Made by a program: the position numbers and the translations under genes. 64,000 nucleotides of DNA, from the NCBI RefSeq assembly GCF_905220365.1, contig NC_061153.1:5848001-5912000 (forward strand), read 5' to 3'. Each line of letters begins with the position of its first letter. Positions within the stretch are counted from its first letter, which is position 1. Below, in pieces: positions 50,937-62,570 of the stretch. The stretch comes from Vanessa cardui. Lineage: Eukaryota; Arthropoda; Insecta; Lepidoptera; Nymphalidae. The notes under the pieces were generated by a model. It saw only the letters and a list, made by a program, of their open reading frames with translations. It was not told the origin of the DNA and made no database searches.

Positions 50937-52317
50937 TTTTAATTTTGATTGAGAATAGTTGACCTAAGTCGTGAGCAACGTTGGACGGTAAGGGGATATC
51001 ATTGCAGGTTGAAATAATGCTTAGAAGAATCTTCGTTAACATTTCCAAGAAGTTGGGATTGTTATTTACGGGGAGAGAAGTATTTTGGTTGAGAGCACAA
51101 CCATTGGGAGTAGTAGAGGGACAATTGCTAACAATGGATTGGTGAGCCTGTTTATCGTATCCTTTTCCAAGCGGTGATCTTGGGCGAGGAGTACTTAAAA
51201 CAGTCTTACGATAGGATCTGATAGGTGAAGGGATAGATTTGTTTGGGATAGTTGGAGAATATATAGGAGGGGTGAACATCTCTTTTGCAATCTCTGCATA
51301 GGATCTACGAACAGGAGGGAACCGTGAGGATGCTTCTATATATGACACATTGTCTTGGGACATAACAATTTTTATGGGTTGTTGGCGTGAAAATTCAGGA
51401 CAGTCCTTATCCGTAGTAAAATGAACACCTGAGCAATGTAAGCAAGTGGCGTTATCCTTACTTACATCATAAGACTCACCTGTGTGGGATTTGGAGCACT
51501 TAAAACATCTAGGTTGTGATCGGCACTGAGTTTTTATGTGTCCATAACGGCAGCAGTTCAGGCATTGGATCGTAGGAAGTTTATACATTTCTACAGGTAT
51601 GGAAGTATGATAGGAAAACACTTTATTGGGAAGCATTTGCCCCCTAAATGTGATAACCACAGATTGGGTTGGGACCCATGTGATAACACCATCAGTAAAA
51701 GTTTTCCTGTTAAGGCGTCTGATTTTTAAAACTTCACCACATCCAGAGGGAAGTTCGAGTGATGTTGCTAATTCATCCATTGTCCAGTCCACGGGAATAC
51801 CCTTAATCAAACCCATTCTAGTAATATTGTAAGTCGGTACAATAGCTTTATATTTACACATTTCAATAACAGGGTTGGCTAGAAAGGAGTTTGCTGCCTT
51901 GCTTGTTGAAAACTCAACAGATATTTTATTGCGTCCTACATTTTTAAGACCATCGTTAATAATACCACTAATTTTGTGAGTATGTAGAAATTGCCCAAAT
52001 TTGATAGCCCGTATAGTAGTTCCTGAAGCAGGATCAGAGACTTCCCGGGACACATGAACAATGAAAGGGCCTTTGTCACTGTCTAAATAACTTTTAGGGC
52101 CTTCAGAGTAGGAAGGATGGTTATAAATCGTTTGGATGGAGGGAGTTGCGGATGTGGGATGAATTACCGTTTTCTTTGTGTAGGAGTCGGAATTAATCGA
52201 ATCATTAGCACTTTGTCGTTTACGAGAAACAGGTATAGAAGGAGAAGAACAATTGTCGGGACCTAAATCTACTGAGCCACCTGGATCAGGGGGTTCGGGA
52301 GGAGTATCAACCTCCAT
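50887..52317 (-). CDS. I-like LINE copy B ORF1 (Gag-like), intact
   Basis: A 476-residue Gag-like protein starting MEVDTPPEPPDPGG at 52317. The N-terminal quarter is Pro/Ser-rich and basic (SRKRQSAND). The middle (about residues 80-190) looks like an RRM-type fold (PFIVHVSREV, NKISVEFSTSKAANSFL). Three zinc knuckles follow at about residues 240-300 (CLNCCRYGHIKTQC, CFKCSKSHTGE, CLHCSGVHFT). The C-terminal third is low-complexity. It would bind element RNA to form ribonucleoprotein. Its end overlaps ORF2 by 50 bases in a different frame, so ORF2 translation probably depends on reinitiation. No stop or frameshift is present. Confidence 0.92.
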   Translation of the reverse strand: MEVDTPPEPPDPGGSVDLGPDNCSSPSIPVSRKRQSANDSINSDSYTKKTVIHPTSATPSIQTIYNHPSYSEGPKSYLDSDKGPFIVHVSREVSDPASGTTIRAIKFGQFLHTHKISGIINDGLKNVGRNKISVEFSTSKAANSFLANPVIEMCKYKAIVPTYNITRMGLIKGIPVDWTMDELATSLELPSGCGEVLKIRRLNRKTFTDGVITWVPTQSVVITFRGQMLPNKVFSYHTSIPVEMYKLPTIQCLNCCRYGHIKTQCRSQPRCFKCSKSHTGESYDVSKDNATCLHCSGVHFTTDKDCPEFSRQQPIKIVMSQDNVSYIEASSRFPPVRRSYAEIAKEMFTPPIYSPTIPNKSIPSPIRSYRKTVLSTPRPRSPLGKGYDKQAHQSIVSNCPSTTPNGCALNQNTSLPVNNNPNFLEMLTKILLSIISTCNDIPLPSNVAHDLGQLFSIKIKNGPNQLPSMELQERPA

Positions 52318-52505
52318 TATAAAACTTAAAAACTACAGAATATTAAAATACAGCAAATACTCACAATATGTATAAATGTTAGTAACACCACTAACCCAAA
52401 TATCAACTAATAGTACTATTAACAGTAAAATACACTACAAAACTAAACGTAAACACTCAAAATCTCTTAACACGTGTGTTAACCAACACTAACGCAAGCG
52501 AAAAA

Positions 52506-53024
52506 AAACTTCATTCAATGTTGTTTACATCGAGTCAACATTGAGTTATTTGACATTTGACGTTTCATAAAATGTATTTGACGATTTTTATGGCTCTGGA
52601 CGCAAGTCCTTTTACAATATTTGATTTTAAAGTGTCATAGATATAGATATCATAGACAACTAAAATGATTGAAGGTTGATTTAGATATCTTGTTTTAACA
52701 GAACTTTATGTAAAATTCTTTATATATATTTTTATTGTTGTTATTGTAATTCTTGTTTTTGTTGTAAAAATATTTTTTTTAATTTTTTATTTTTAACTTT
52801 TAAGTTTGTTATTAGTTTTCTGAGGTTAATTTAAACCTTAAGCAATCTCTCTCGTGCAACTGGTGGGTGAAGACCGGTCGTTCATTATAAATAATATTAA
52901 ATAAATTATATTTATTTATTTTTTACGTATTTGTTTATTATTATTTTTATTTAGCGCTTAGTTATTTATCTATTATTATTATTTTTATAAACGTATTTTT
53001 ATTACTTCTTTTTGTATAAACGAC
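52506..53024. other. AT-rich non-coding DNA
   Basis: Very AT-rich with TTATTATT runs. No gene recognised. It probably includes the 5' region of the next LINE, whose start could not be fixed. Confidence 0.45.
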
Positions 53025-56000
53025 AGTATTGTTAATTCTGATTCTGATTGCGATAATAACTTTCATTCCTTCTCCTCATCATCTGGTGATAGCTTTCATA
53101 GTGCTTCTGTGCCTCTTTCTTCTCACCTTGATTCTGCATTTTCTCCTTACCCTAGAAACTTCAATGTTGTTCACATTAATGCTCAAAGCATGATTTTTTT
53201 TCCTCTTTTAACAACGATCATATACATGCTATTTTGGTGTCTGAAACGTTTCTTAAACCTAATTTACCTTCATCCTATTATTCTTTACCTAATTTTCACC
53301 TTATCCGAAATGATCGCGTGGGAAAAGGTGGCGGCGGTGTTGCAATTTAACTGCGCAACAATATTCCTTTTACGATTATCGACAAATCACCAGCACAATA
53401 CTCGACCTTCTCCGAGCATATCTTTCTGGAACTAATATTTGGCTCCAAAAAGATACTGCTCGGAGTTTTCTACAGCCCTTCATTACTTATAGACTATTTT
53501 CAACATTTGGAAAATCTACTAGAACTATATAGTCCTACTGTCGACCACTCTATCATCTTGGGTGACTTTAACACGTGCGTCCTTAAAAATGATTTACGTG
53601 CCAAGCGTCTTAAAAATTTAATAAGCAGCCTCAATTTTACATTACTTTCGACTGATGCAACACACTTTTTTCCCAATTGCACACCCTCGACACTTGACTT
53701 AAAGATCGTCTCATCTGCCGAGCATGTGGATACGCATGGCCAGTGCCCTGCCGAAGCATTCTCGTACCACGACCTCATTTACGTGTCCTACAGGATTCGT
53801 CCCCCAAAAGCCAGGCCAACCATTGTCATGCGTCGAAACTTTAAACATTTGGTGGTGGTAGGGCTCTGTGCAAGCCCGTCTGGGTAGGTACTACCCACTC
53901 ACCAGTCATTCTACCGCCAAATAACAGTACTCAGTATTGTTGTGTTCCGGTTTGAAGGGTGAGTTAGCCAGTGTAACTGCAGGCACAAGGGACATAACAT
54001 CTTAGTTCCCAAGGTTGGTGGCGCATTGACGATGTAAGGAATAGTTAATATTTCTTACAGCGTCATTGTTTATGGGTGATGGTGACCACTCACCATCAGG
54101 TGGCCCATATGCTCGTCCGCCAACCTATTCCATAAAAACAAAAAAAAAAACAAAACATTTCGACAACACAAGTTTCTTGTCTGATCTTAATGACATCGAC
54201 TGGGATATGGTTTTTAATGCTCCTTCTATTAATGATAAACTTGACATTTTTAATTCCTTACTAACCCAACTCTATGATAAACATGCTCCTCTCCGCCCAA
54301 TCAAACTCAAACATCTTCCAGCACCGTGGTTAACCCCGGATATTAAAAGGCTGATGTCAAAATGTAATGCGGCTAAATCAAAAAAATAAATTAACACCTT
54401 CTGATGCTAATTACGAGCATTATAAGAAGCTACGTAACCGATGCAGCAAAACCTGCAGAGACGCACAAAGAAAATTTATCCACGACTCTATTGAAAATAA
54501 AAGTCAGGCCAGTGTTTGGAAATTCTTGGGCTGCCTAGGTATTGGTCGACAACGTAGCAATTTGCCGCTATGCATTGACATTGATGCATTAAACAAGTAT
54601 TTTGCCACTGCTACAGCATTAGACAGTCATGCCAAAGTAATCACCCTAAATAATATTAATTCCCTGCCTCCTGATGTTATCTTTCCTTTTAAATTCGAGC
54701 CTGTCACTCCAGACGAAGTAAAAAAACATATTTTAGCTATTAAATCGGATGCGACTGGTAGTGATAGTATCAGTCGAAAACTAATCCTATTAATCCTTGA
54801 TTTTATTATGCCTATTATTTCTCATATATTTAATTTTTCTTTATCCTCAAACGAATTCCCTATTGCATGGCAAACTGCACATGTCATTCCTCTCCCTAAG
54901 ACCAATAACCCTACGTTATTTTCACATTTCCATCCTATTAGCATACTTCCTTTCCTGTCTAAAGTATTAGAACTTATAGTCTTTTCTCAACTCAACCTTT
55001 TTCTTTCTAAAAACCATACTCTCAGTCGGTATCAATCCGGCTTCAGATCTGGGCATAGCACAGTTACAGCGCTTGTCAAAGTTTGTGACGATATTCGTCT
55101 CAATATGGACAATAAGTTGCTGACTGTCTTGGTACTATTGGACTTTAGCAATGCTTTCAACACCGTTGATCATGATGTGCTACTCGCCATACTAAGATCA
55201 ATTGGTGTCTCCGATAGTGCTCTTGCCTGGTTCTGCAGTTTTCTCGGTAATCGCCGGCAATGTGTAGTTGCTAATAATAAATATTCTACCCTAGTTCCAC
55301 TTTCTTGTGAAGTCCCACAAGGAAGTGTCCTTTCACCACTTCTCTTTGCTATATTTATTAATTCTCTTCCTAAACTTCTTTCTTCTTATCATCTATATGC
55401 GGACGACTTGCAACTGTACATTGCTGCGCCTTCACTTGCCATTACGGACGCTATTCACAGGATAAACTGCGATCTGGATAAAATCTGTACTTGGAGTAAG
55501 TCGTATGGACTGCACATAAATGCGGCTAAATCACAGGTTACCATCATAGGAAGCCCAAAATAACTTGCGAAGGTATAGTATAGTATAGATATAAACGCCT
55601 TACCTCCTATTTTATTTGACTCCTTTGCTTTAAACATCACCCCATCTGTTAAAAACTTAGGTATTCTAATAGATAATTCCCTTTCTTGGACTCCACAAAT
55701 TGCAGAGGTAAGTCGTAAATTGTTTGCTGCAATAGGGCGGTTACGAAAATGGAAAAACCTTCTGTCCATAAATATTAAGAAATCCTTAGCCAATGCTCTT
55801 CTCTTGCCAATACTAGATTATGCAGATCAATGCTACTTGGATTTAACCGAAATTCAACTCGACAAACTAGAGCGATTGCAAAACCTGTGCATAAGATTTA
55901 TTTTCGGTTTACGAAAATATCATCATGTCTCTTCCTTCCGTCTACAACTTAAGTGGCTTCCTATAAGACTCCGTCGTAACTTTCACATTCTCCTTCTTTA

Positions 56001-56274
56001 CACTATCCTTTACAATCCTCTTTCTCCTTCCTATTTAAAAGAGTCCTTCTGTTTTCTCGGCTCAGACCAAACACATAGCCTTGGTCTCCGTTCACGGAAT
56101 GACAATCGCATTAAGTTACCGACTTGTCATTCCAACTATTATAGCAATTCCTTCACAGCTAAATCTGCCAAGCTTTGGAACTCACTCCCCTCAGATATTC
56201 GCCAGTCAGAATCTATAAACTCCTTTAAAAATCGTTTATTCAATTATTATTTACGTAAAGTATATGATCTTTAA
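53025..56274 (+). pseudogene. CR1/jockey-like LINE D ORF2, broken
   Basis: ORF2 of a LINE related to LINE C. The endonuclease part (53090-54390) is frameshifted, with NVVHINAQS, VHSIILGDFNTC-like DHSIILGDFNTC and STLDLKIVSS; it is split by a 302-bp retroposon at 53851. The reverse transcriptase is open at 54367-55563: FHPISILPFLSKVLEL, FRSGHSTVTALVKV, VLLDFSNAFNTVDHDVL, VPQGSVLSPLLF and intact YADD (55396-55407). A TATAG microsatellite expansion at about 55573-55586 breaks the frame before NLGILIDNSLSWTPQI, LRKYHHVSSFRL and the end VYDL at 56274. The 3' UTR holds a (GTAT)n stretch, a hairpin (56511-56525) and ends AATAAAG then (TATC)n. Confidence 0.88.
53851..54152 (+). mobile_element. 302-bp retroposon with jockey-like 3' end
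   Basis: Inserted in the LINE D endonuclease region, with the duplication AAACATTT (53843-53850 and 54153-54160) and an A-rich tail. It has a sequence I recognise as abundant in butterflies (GTTCCGGTTTGAAGGGTGAG, GGGACATAACATCTTAGTTC). Its last 60 bases resemble the 3' end of jockey LINE G (CATCAGGTGGCCC ... CCTATTCCATAAAA). It is either a 5'-truncated jockey or a SINE using the jockey machinery. Confidence 0.82.
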
Positions 56275-56630
56275 ATTTATAGTGCATTATATGTATGTCT
56301 TAAATTCATTTTGTATATATTATAAGTATATGTATTTATATGTATTTAGTATATTTGTATATATTTATGTGTATATGTATGTATGTATATGTATGTATGT
56401 TTGTAGTTAGGTTTTTATAATTGCTTGGATTACCTTCGCTTTGCTTATTATTATTTGCACTACCCATATATTTTGACTTTGCTTCTTTCACTACGGGTTG
56501 TCTGGTAGAGATTGCTTATAGCAATAAGACCGCCCTTGTACACCACTTTCTTTTCTTTATATTTGTTATTACTGTTTTTTTTTTCCTGTTAATGTTTGTG
56601 TGCAATAAAGTTTTTATCTATCTATCTATT
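56275..56630 (+). other. LINE D 3' UTR with microsatellites and hairpin
   Basis: (TATG/GTAT)n from about 56285 to 56405, then GGTTGTCTGGTAGAG, the hairpin ATTGCT TAT AGCAAT (56511-56525), AAGACCGCC, AATAAAG and a (TATC)n tail to about 56630. Confidence 0.75.
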
Positions 56631-58253
56631 TTATCCCAATTTGTTTCTAGATTTTTTTTAAAGAAGAAATACAAAATATATGAATTATTAAATAACTTAA
56701 TTATTTGACAATTCAACAATTGACCGATAGTTTATAAAACAGATCTACATAAACTATATCAGTATAAAATTAAGTACAAATTATGTAAAATGACATACCA
56801 AAATTTCAGCATGTTAACTGCTTCACGTATTTGTTATCTAAAGTTTGGCATCGCACATAAATTTTTTTCACGTTTACAATAATACATAGAAAACATAATT
56901 AAATTATCAATATACTTTAAAATAAGATACGAAAAATCGTTTTATTGAATGTGAAAATTCGAATGTAACATAAAGTGATAAAAATGAAAATTATTTTTAA
57001 ATCAAAACAATTTACCATCTTGGGAGACATTTTATGTCATAAAATTAAAAATAAATTGAGTATAATCTATAAGTATTTATCCAATATAAAAAGAATATTA
57101 TAACAATTTGGTTAATTCGCATTAATTTTTGATAAAGGAACATATAAAAGATATTTTTTCTTACATAGATAATGGTTGAAATTATTTTTTTCTATTTTAG
57201 AAAACATTTCTCTATTGTACAATAATATTTAAGTTACGCTTTATATTTGACAAGTGCGTTTAATTAATAATATCATTTCTTTTTTCTCATTAAAATGAAC
57301 ATAGATAACATTCTAGCATTTAATTATATTGAAATAACATTTTAAGCATACATATATATAATAGAAATTAAATCAGATGAAAAATTGATATAATATGACA
57401 AAAATTTTTAATAATATGTACTTATAATTGAGAGAATTATTTAAACATTGCACTAAAATATCAGAATCTTTCTCTACATCAATAAATTAAGTTTTAATTT
57501 GATTCGTTTTTATTACTTACATGTTTTTTTTTTTTTTTTTTTAACAAGAATACTAATTTAAATTGATTTTTTTTTAACATAATCCACAATTTACTTACCT
57601 TTATTTTAAAATTACACACAACTACGTTGATTAAATTGATTGTTGTATACCATTATCGTCCTTTAAATTTTTCTTAATTCTCTTCATAGAAAAAATTATT
57701 CACTTTTTCATTACTTCAAAACTGGTCACTTGCTGAAGTTATTGTTTTTCATTTTTTTTTCTTGCTTCATTTTCTTCACGATGCACGCGGCGTATTCCTT
57801 AGAAATTGTACTTGCTGTCTTGAAAATATGCCTCGATAATATTTTCTTTTTTCAATTTCCTTTCTTCTTTTTGCATCAATAATATCAGTCGAATAGTAGA
57901 TACCTCTTGCATTTTCGGTTCTTGTGTCTTCCTTGGCTGCGACTTTCTTTATTATTTTATATGTACAAAATAATTTATTTTCAATTTCTTTTCTTTCTTC
58001 ATATTTTAGAATGTGTATAGAAAATTATTCATTTTTAATACTTCATAATTATTATCTCTTTTCTTTGCACGTTATTCTTTCTTTGTCAATCCGAGTTTTT
58101 TTTTTTTGCGATTTACTTTCCATAATATAAATTTTTTCATTATTATTTATTATTTTATCTATAGACCTGGATAGACCACGTAAGTCTCATTGCCTCCATA
58201 CAAAACAAGCGTGCCAGTATTTTTCTACCTACTGTGACGTCACATGGCCGATT
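56631..58253. other. AT-rich non-coding DNA
   Basis: Strongly AT-rich, with a T-run of about 18 at 57525-57542. No gene, RNA or repeat recognised. Confidence 0.5.
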
Positions 58254-58998
58254 TAGTGATGGGAACGATTGCCATCCATGCAAACGATTGCAAACGATTC
58301 AAAGGCGCCGCCACCGCGCGGCCGCGCCGCTTCTCGCATCCGCTCCCCGCTCAGTACTTCATTGGTCTTGGACGCGAAATGTCGTCAAGTCATCAAATCG
58401 CTAAGTGTGTACGTCGTCCAAACAGCACTACACTTACAATTCATGGTATGTACACATTTTATTGCAATATAATCTAATTTTCGTTATAGAAAAGTACCTA
58501 TTTAGAATTTTTCCCTCGTAAATTACGTTAATGTAAAACGTTAATAATCTTTTTGTTTGTCAGTGCTCGCGGCAATAACCCAGTTATTTTAATGCGTTTA
58601 AAAAGTTGCGTACTAGCTTTATTGCATTTTAAAACCTTCAATTAAAAAATTTATATATGACCTATTTACTTTTAAAATCGATATTGTAAACAATTTGAAA
58701 ATACCGATATTACAATCGATTATTCGATTTTATTCGACGGACAGAGGAATGAGAATACGACAGAAAAATGATAATTCATTAATAATAGTCTATTTCTCTA
58801 CAAGGGAGGTTACTGTATTCGTATGTAAGTATGTATGTGCATATGTTTGTATGTTTTTCCGTAGTATCTAAACTACTGCAGGTTTTATTAAACATAATTC
58901 TTGTTTTTTAATGACAATTAAAATATTCATTTTCTTTTATAGATTATTTTATATAAACTAGTCGTTCGTCGCGAACGTAGACCTCGTGACTATTTTAT
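58254..58998. other. Possible hAT-like end and flanking DNA
   Basis: TAGTGATGGGAACGATTGC (58254-58272) resembles an insect hAT terminal repeat. It is followed by the iterated word CAAACGATT and a GC-rich block (58300-58350). No matching inverted end was found in the window, so this stays a suggestion. The rest is AT-rich. Confidence 0.35.
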
Positions 58999-61900
58999 TC
59001 ACAAAAATGCAAATATTTCAAAAATACTCATAAACTCGAATGTATGATCTAAACTTGGTTTTGGTAACGATAAAGCATTGGTACATTCTTCGCATTTGAT
59101 AATTTTGACAAGTGCTTTGACCACGTATCCAGCAATATACGTTGTAATCTGCTCATTAAACTCAGTCAACCGAGGCAGCGTACTGCAAAAATTATCAAAA
59201 TCATGGTTACTACTTGTATTGTATACTGTGCTGTCTGTTTCGTCATCAGAAAGTGAAGATCTGGCTGTTGTACAATTTATTGTTTGTACTCTGGAAGAAC
59301 CAACTGTTCTTAGTACTGAAATTTGTTCAAATTAAACACAATTTCCGCCATCGCTTTTCTTTATTTCAACATGACTTAACATTTTTTTATAAAAAGACGC
59401 AAATTGTTTAGCTGTCGGGTTATTGTTGCAACCACCGTGAGCTCGTATATTGCAAAAGAACAGTTCTAGATGGTCTTGACTATACCTGTACATCGACATA
59501 AACTTCATTCTCTCTTCTAAACCGACAAAACCTGTTTTTCTTCCACTTTCAATCAATAACATCCCTTCTGTTGTCCGTAATCCTTTGATGTAATTTTCTG
59601 CCTTGTCTAAAAATTCCATTATTCTTGTCTTATTGTTTATATTAAGGGGCTCCTTAAATCCAAATTGATTTAAGTTTTTTGAGTTGAGTACGTCAAAGAG
59701 ATCATTAAATATGTTGATGAATTCCGCGGTTGCTAAAGATTCTTTAAAATCAGGGATTTTAATATTTTCTCTGCAGAAATTAAGAGATTTAGAAACACTT
59801 TTACTTAGAAGTTGGGTGGCTAACTTAACCTTCATCTTTTGATTGTGAAAATTGATGTGGCAGTTTCGTAACTTATTCGCCATATGGAAATATTCTTCTG
59901 TTTGAAGTTTGTTTAAAAGTTCAAGATATGTCCATGAAATATATTTACCATTACCATCTACAATATTTATATAAGACTGAAGACAATTTCTTTCTAACTT
60001 CACCATATGACAACCTTCCAAAAATACTGCAATTGGCTGTTTTGTAATGGGGTGTTTAAATGTAGTATTCATCTATTCGTTGGGTTCTAACTTGCATCCC
60101 AATAATTTAGCCATAGTTATATTCGATGGACATCCATCAAAGGTAAGACCACACACGATTATATTTGATTCACATAAATGCCTCAAACATTGCATCAAGA
60201 GGTCCGCTTTTTGTTGACCAGTAGCACCATCTATTAAGAAGTATCCAACCGGAACCTGTACAGTAAAAAACAATATTGAAATTTAAAAAAAAAATCTTAT
60301 AATTGAAATTTAAAAGAAAACTTTTACTATAACTAAATTAATTGAGTCACCTTCCAGTTAGCATTTACTCCAGTTACTAAAAACACCAAAGCTTCTTTAG
60401 CTTCAGGAGCTTCGTCGGTTTCCAAGGCACCGCCAAAGTCTACGTAACTATGAAACTGTTTTCCATCCCATTCAATTTTCTTCCTGATTGCCATTTCATC
60501 TATAATAAGACAACAATATAATGTTTCTTCTGATTTGTCTGCAATTAATTTCAAAGCCTTAAGTGATTCCATGGTAAATCCTGGCGCGCCATTTATAGAT
60601 TTATACCACTTTTGAATCGTGTGAGGATGTGGTAAACTCAAATCAAAAACTTTTCTAACGTAGTTATAATGCTTTGCTTGAATAATAATGCAATGTTAGT
60701 GCAAAACTCCGAAGTGCTGGTGAATATTTTGATGTAGTGACTAAATTCGCGTTCGCCTTTTTTCTGGAGTAAAGTTCTTTTGTTGTTACATTTGTGGTAT
60801 TTAATAAACTCACCTGCTCGTCGTTTATTAAATACATTTTTTTTAAGCTGTCCAATATAGAAAATAGATTGAATATCTTAAGGTCTCTCCGACGATTCTG
60901 TTCCCTTAATATTTTTATTTGCTTATTTTTCTGTTTTATTATTTGTTGACGTTGATTCAGTTTGTGTATTAATTTTCTTTTTTTAGGTGACATTAAAACT
61001 GCATTCTCATTTGATGTAGAAGGTTGGGGAACATCCTGTAAAAAAAGATACTGTTAAAAATAAGCTTCATAATTAACCTCAATCATATCATTTTGCAAGC
61101 TTACTACATTTATATATTCTTTGATAATTAAATGAATTTTGATCGATGGTTTAAGATATGAATTACCTACCTGGCCTAATTTTCTTTAAATCTATCTCTA
61201 TAGATAGTGTATTGTTATGTGTTGTTTGATTTTGGTTCTAAAAACAAAAAAGTAAAAGTTATTTCACTAATTACAAAGCAAATAATAAAGATAATGTTTT
61301 TGTCTAACATAAAAGTAAGAGCAGCTGTGACAAGAAAAACGATGTTAATGTAAAAAAAAACAGTTCTATAAAACATTAGAAACTTTAAGTTCAGAAAGAT
61401 GTCAATCTTTTCGAACAAACCAATTCACTCACTTGAGCATCAGATAGCGTTTTTATATCAATAGTAGGTATTGCGTTTGTAGTCAGTCGTCGAAATTTTT
61501 TTGTTTCCGTAAAGCTGTCTTTATCAAAATGTAAAGAACAAATTCGACTATATTGTGTAGGGAACCAATTTTTTTGCCCCGTCGCTTCAATCCATTTCTC
61601 CTTAATATCAGGATCACTTGGAAATCTGTAAGTATGAATCATCTTAAAAATAATATTGTAGATAAGAAAATCAGTGAAACAAAATATCATTCCTCTGTCA
61701 TTATCGTTTCTCTGTTTCGAAATCGATTAGGCTATTAGAATCGATTAGTTTTCATGTGCGGTACAGCACTATTTACCTTTTTTGACAGAAAAATGGAATA
61801 GCCATTGTACCATGAAGTTTAATGAACGTATAGTTTATTGCAATATTCATTGCGTGTGTGTAAAGTTAAGCTCAACAACACTTCTTATAAAAGTAGCAAT

Positions 61901-62109
61901 GTATTGTAAATCACCAATACACACTCGCATACATAGTTTGCGTTGTAAAATCACGATGTCCGTGCCAGAAACAGAAAATAATTGTTTTCTTAGTTAAATA
62001 AACACAATTTCAAAACAAAATTACTTACCGATGAAACGAAATGTTTCCTTTATCTCGTCCCACTTTTTGTGTATTGTTTTTACAACTCAATATTGCACAA
62101 TTAGGCATT
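58999..62109 (-). pseudogene. P-element/THAP9-like transposase gene, few lesions
   Basis: Multi-exon minus-strand gene of the P superfamily. Exon 1 (62109-62029) encodes the start of a THAP zinc finger, MPNCAILSCKNNTQKVGRDK, ending at GTAAGT. Exon 2 (61625-61433) completes it: FPSDPDIKEKWIEATGQ, RICSLHFDKDSF. Small exons near 61237-61172 and 61031-60664 add a basic coiled-coil-like region (LNQRQQIIKQKNKQIKILRE). The nuclease core follows with IIDEMAIRKKIEWD (first Asp, about 60490), TFDGCPSNITMAKLLG (second, about 60120) and the C-terminal region with TAKQFASFYKKML and ITTYIAGYVVKALVKIIKCE near 59130. Damage seen is a one-base frameshift near 60665 and in-frame stops at 60073 and near 59332. 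Terminal repeats were not found. Confidence 0.87.
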
Positions 62110-62446
62110 TTTCACTTTTTGTAATACGTCTATCCTCGAGAACGTTCTAGTGCGGAATGAATGAACGAGCATTAAACGAAGTCGAATTATCTCCCTTTTT
62201 ACACGCGAAGTACATACACTTGCGGTATCTAGTCAATCCAAATCTGTGATTTTATCGGTGGCCAGCCGGTGCACGCGTCGCAGGCTAGCGCGCGCACATC
62301 GACTGGCAGGGTCGCCATGTAATGTCGGGATAAATGAAACGACTGCTCTGTCCCAGGTTCTACTTTATTCTGTTATAAGTTACGTACAACAAGCGAATGC
62401 CGTAGGCTACTACATCACACCCTAGAAGGTCATCACGTCTGCGGAA
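62110..62446. other. Upstream region of P-like gene
   Basis: Partly GC-rich (62250-62310) and possibly the promoter of the P-like transposase. No defined element was recognised. It contains the 16-mer CCCTAGAAGGTCATCA (62420-62435), also present at 2811. Confidence 0.4.
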
Positions 62447-62570
62447 AATTCGTCGAAAACAATTCGTCGAAAACAATTCGTCGAGAACAATTCCCCGAAA
62501 ACACAATTCGCCGAATCACAATTCGCCGAATCACAATTCGTCGAATCGCTATTTGTCGAAAACGATTACT
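62447..62570 (+). repeat. Minisatellite, about 14-16 bp x 8
   Basis: Eight imperfect units of AATTCGTCGAAAAC (variants AATTCCCCGAAAACAC and AATTCGCCGAATCAC) in direct tandem. The unit TTCG(T/C)CGAA is itself palindromic. Confidence 0.88.

Larger units (their letters stand above)
47165..52505 (-). mobile_element. I-like LINE copy B, near full length (5.3 kb)
   Basis: Minus-strand LINE with 5' UTR (52318 to about 52505), intact ORF1, a 50-bp ORF1/ORF2 overlap, and ORF2 with endonuclease, reverse transcriptase and RNase H. The RNase H domain and zinc-knuckle ORF1 suggest the I/Nimb group. The 3' boundary near 47165 is uncertain because the adjoining A-run belongs to the retroposon on the other strand. 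Confidence 0.88.

Noticed and set aside
58244..58477. Short Arg/Ala-rich open frames
   Set aside because: GC-rich composition effect beside a possible hAT end, with no conserved pattern.
62447..62570. CRISPR-like short repeats
   Set aside because: The units are contiguous without spacers, so this is a minisatellite.
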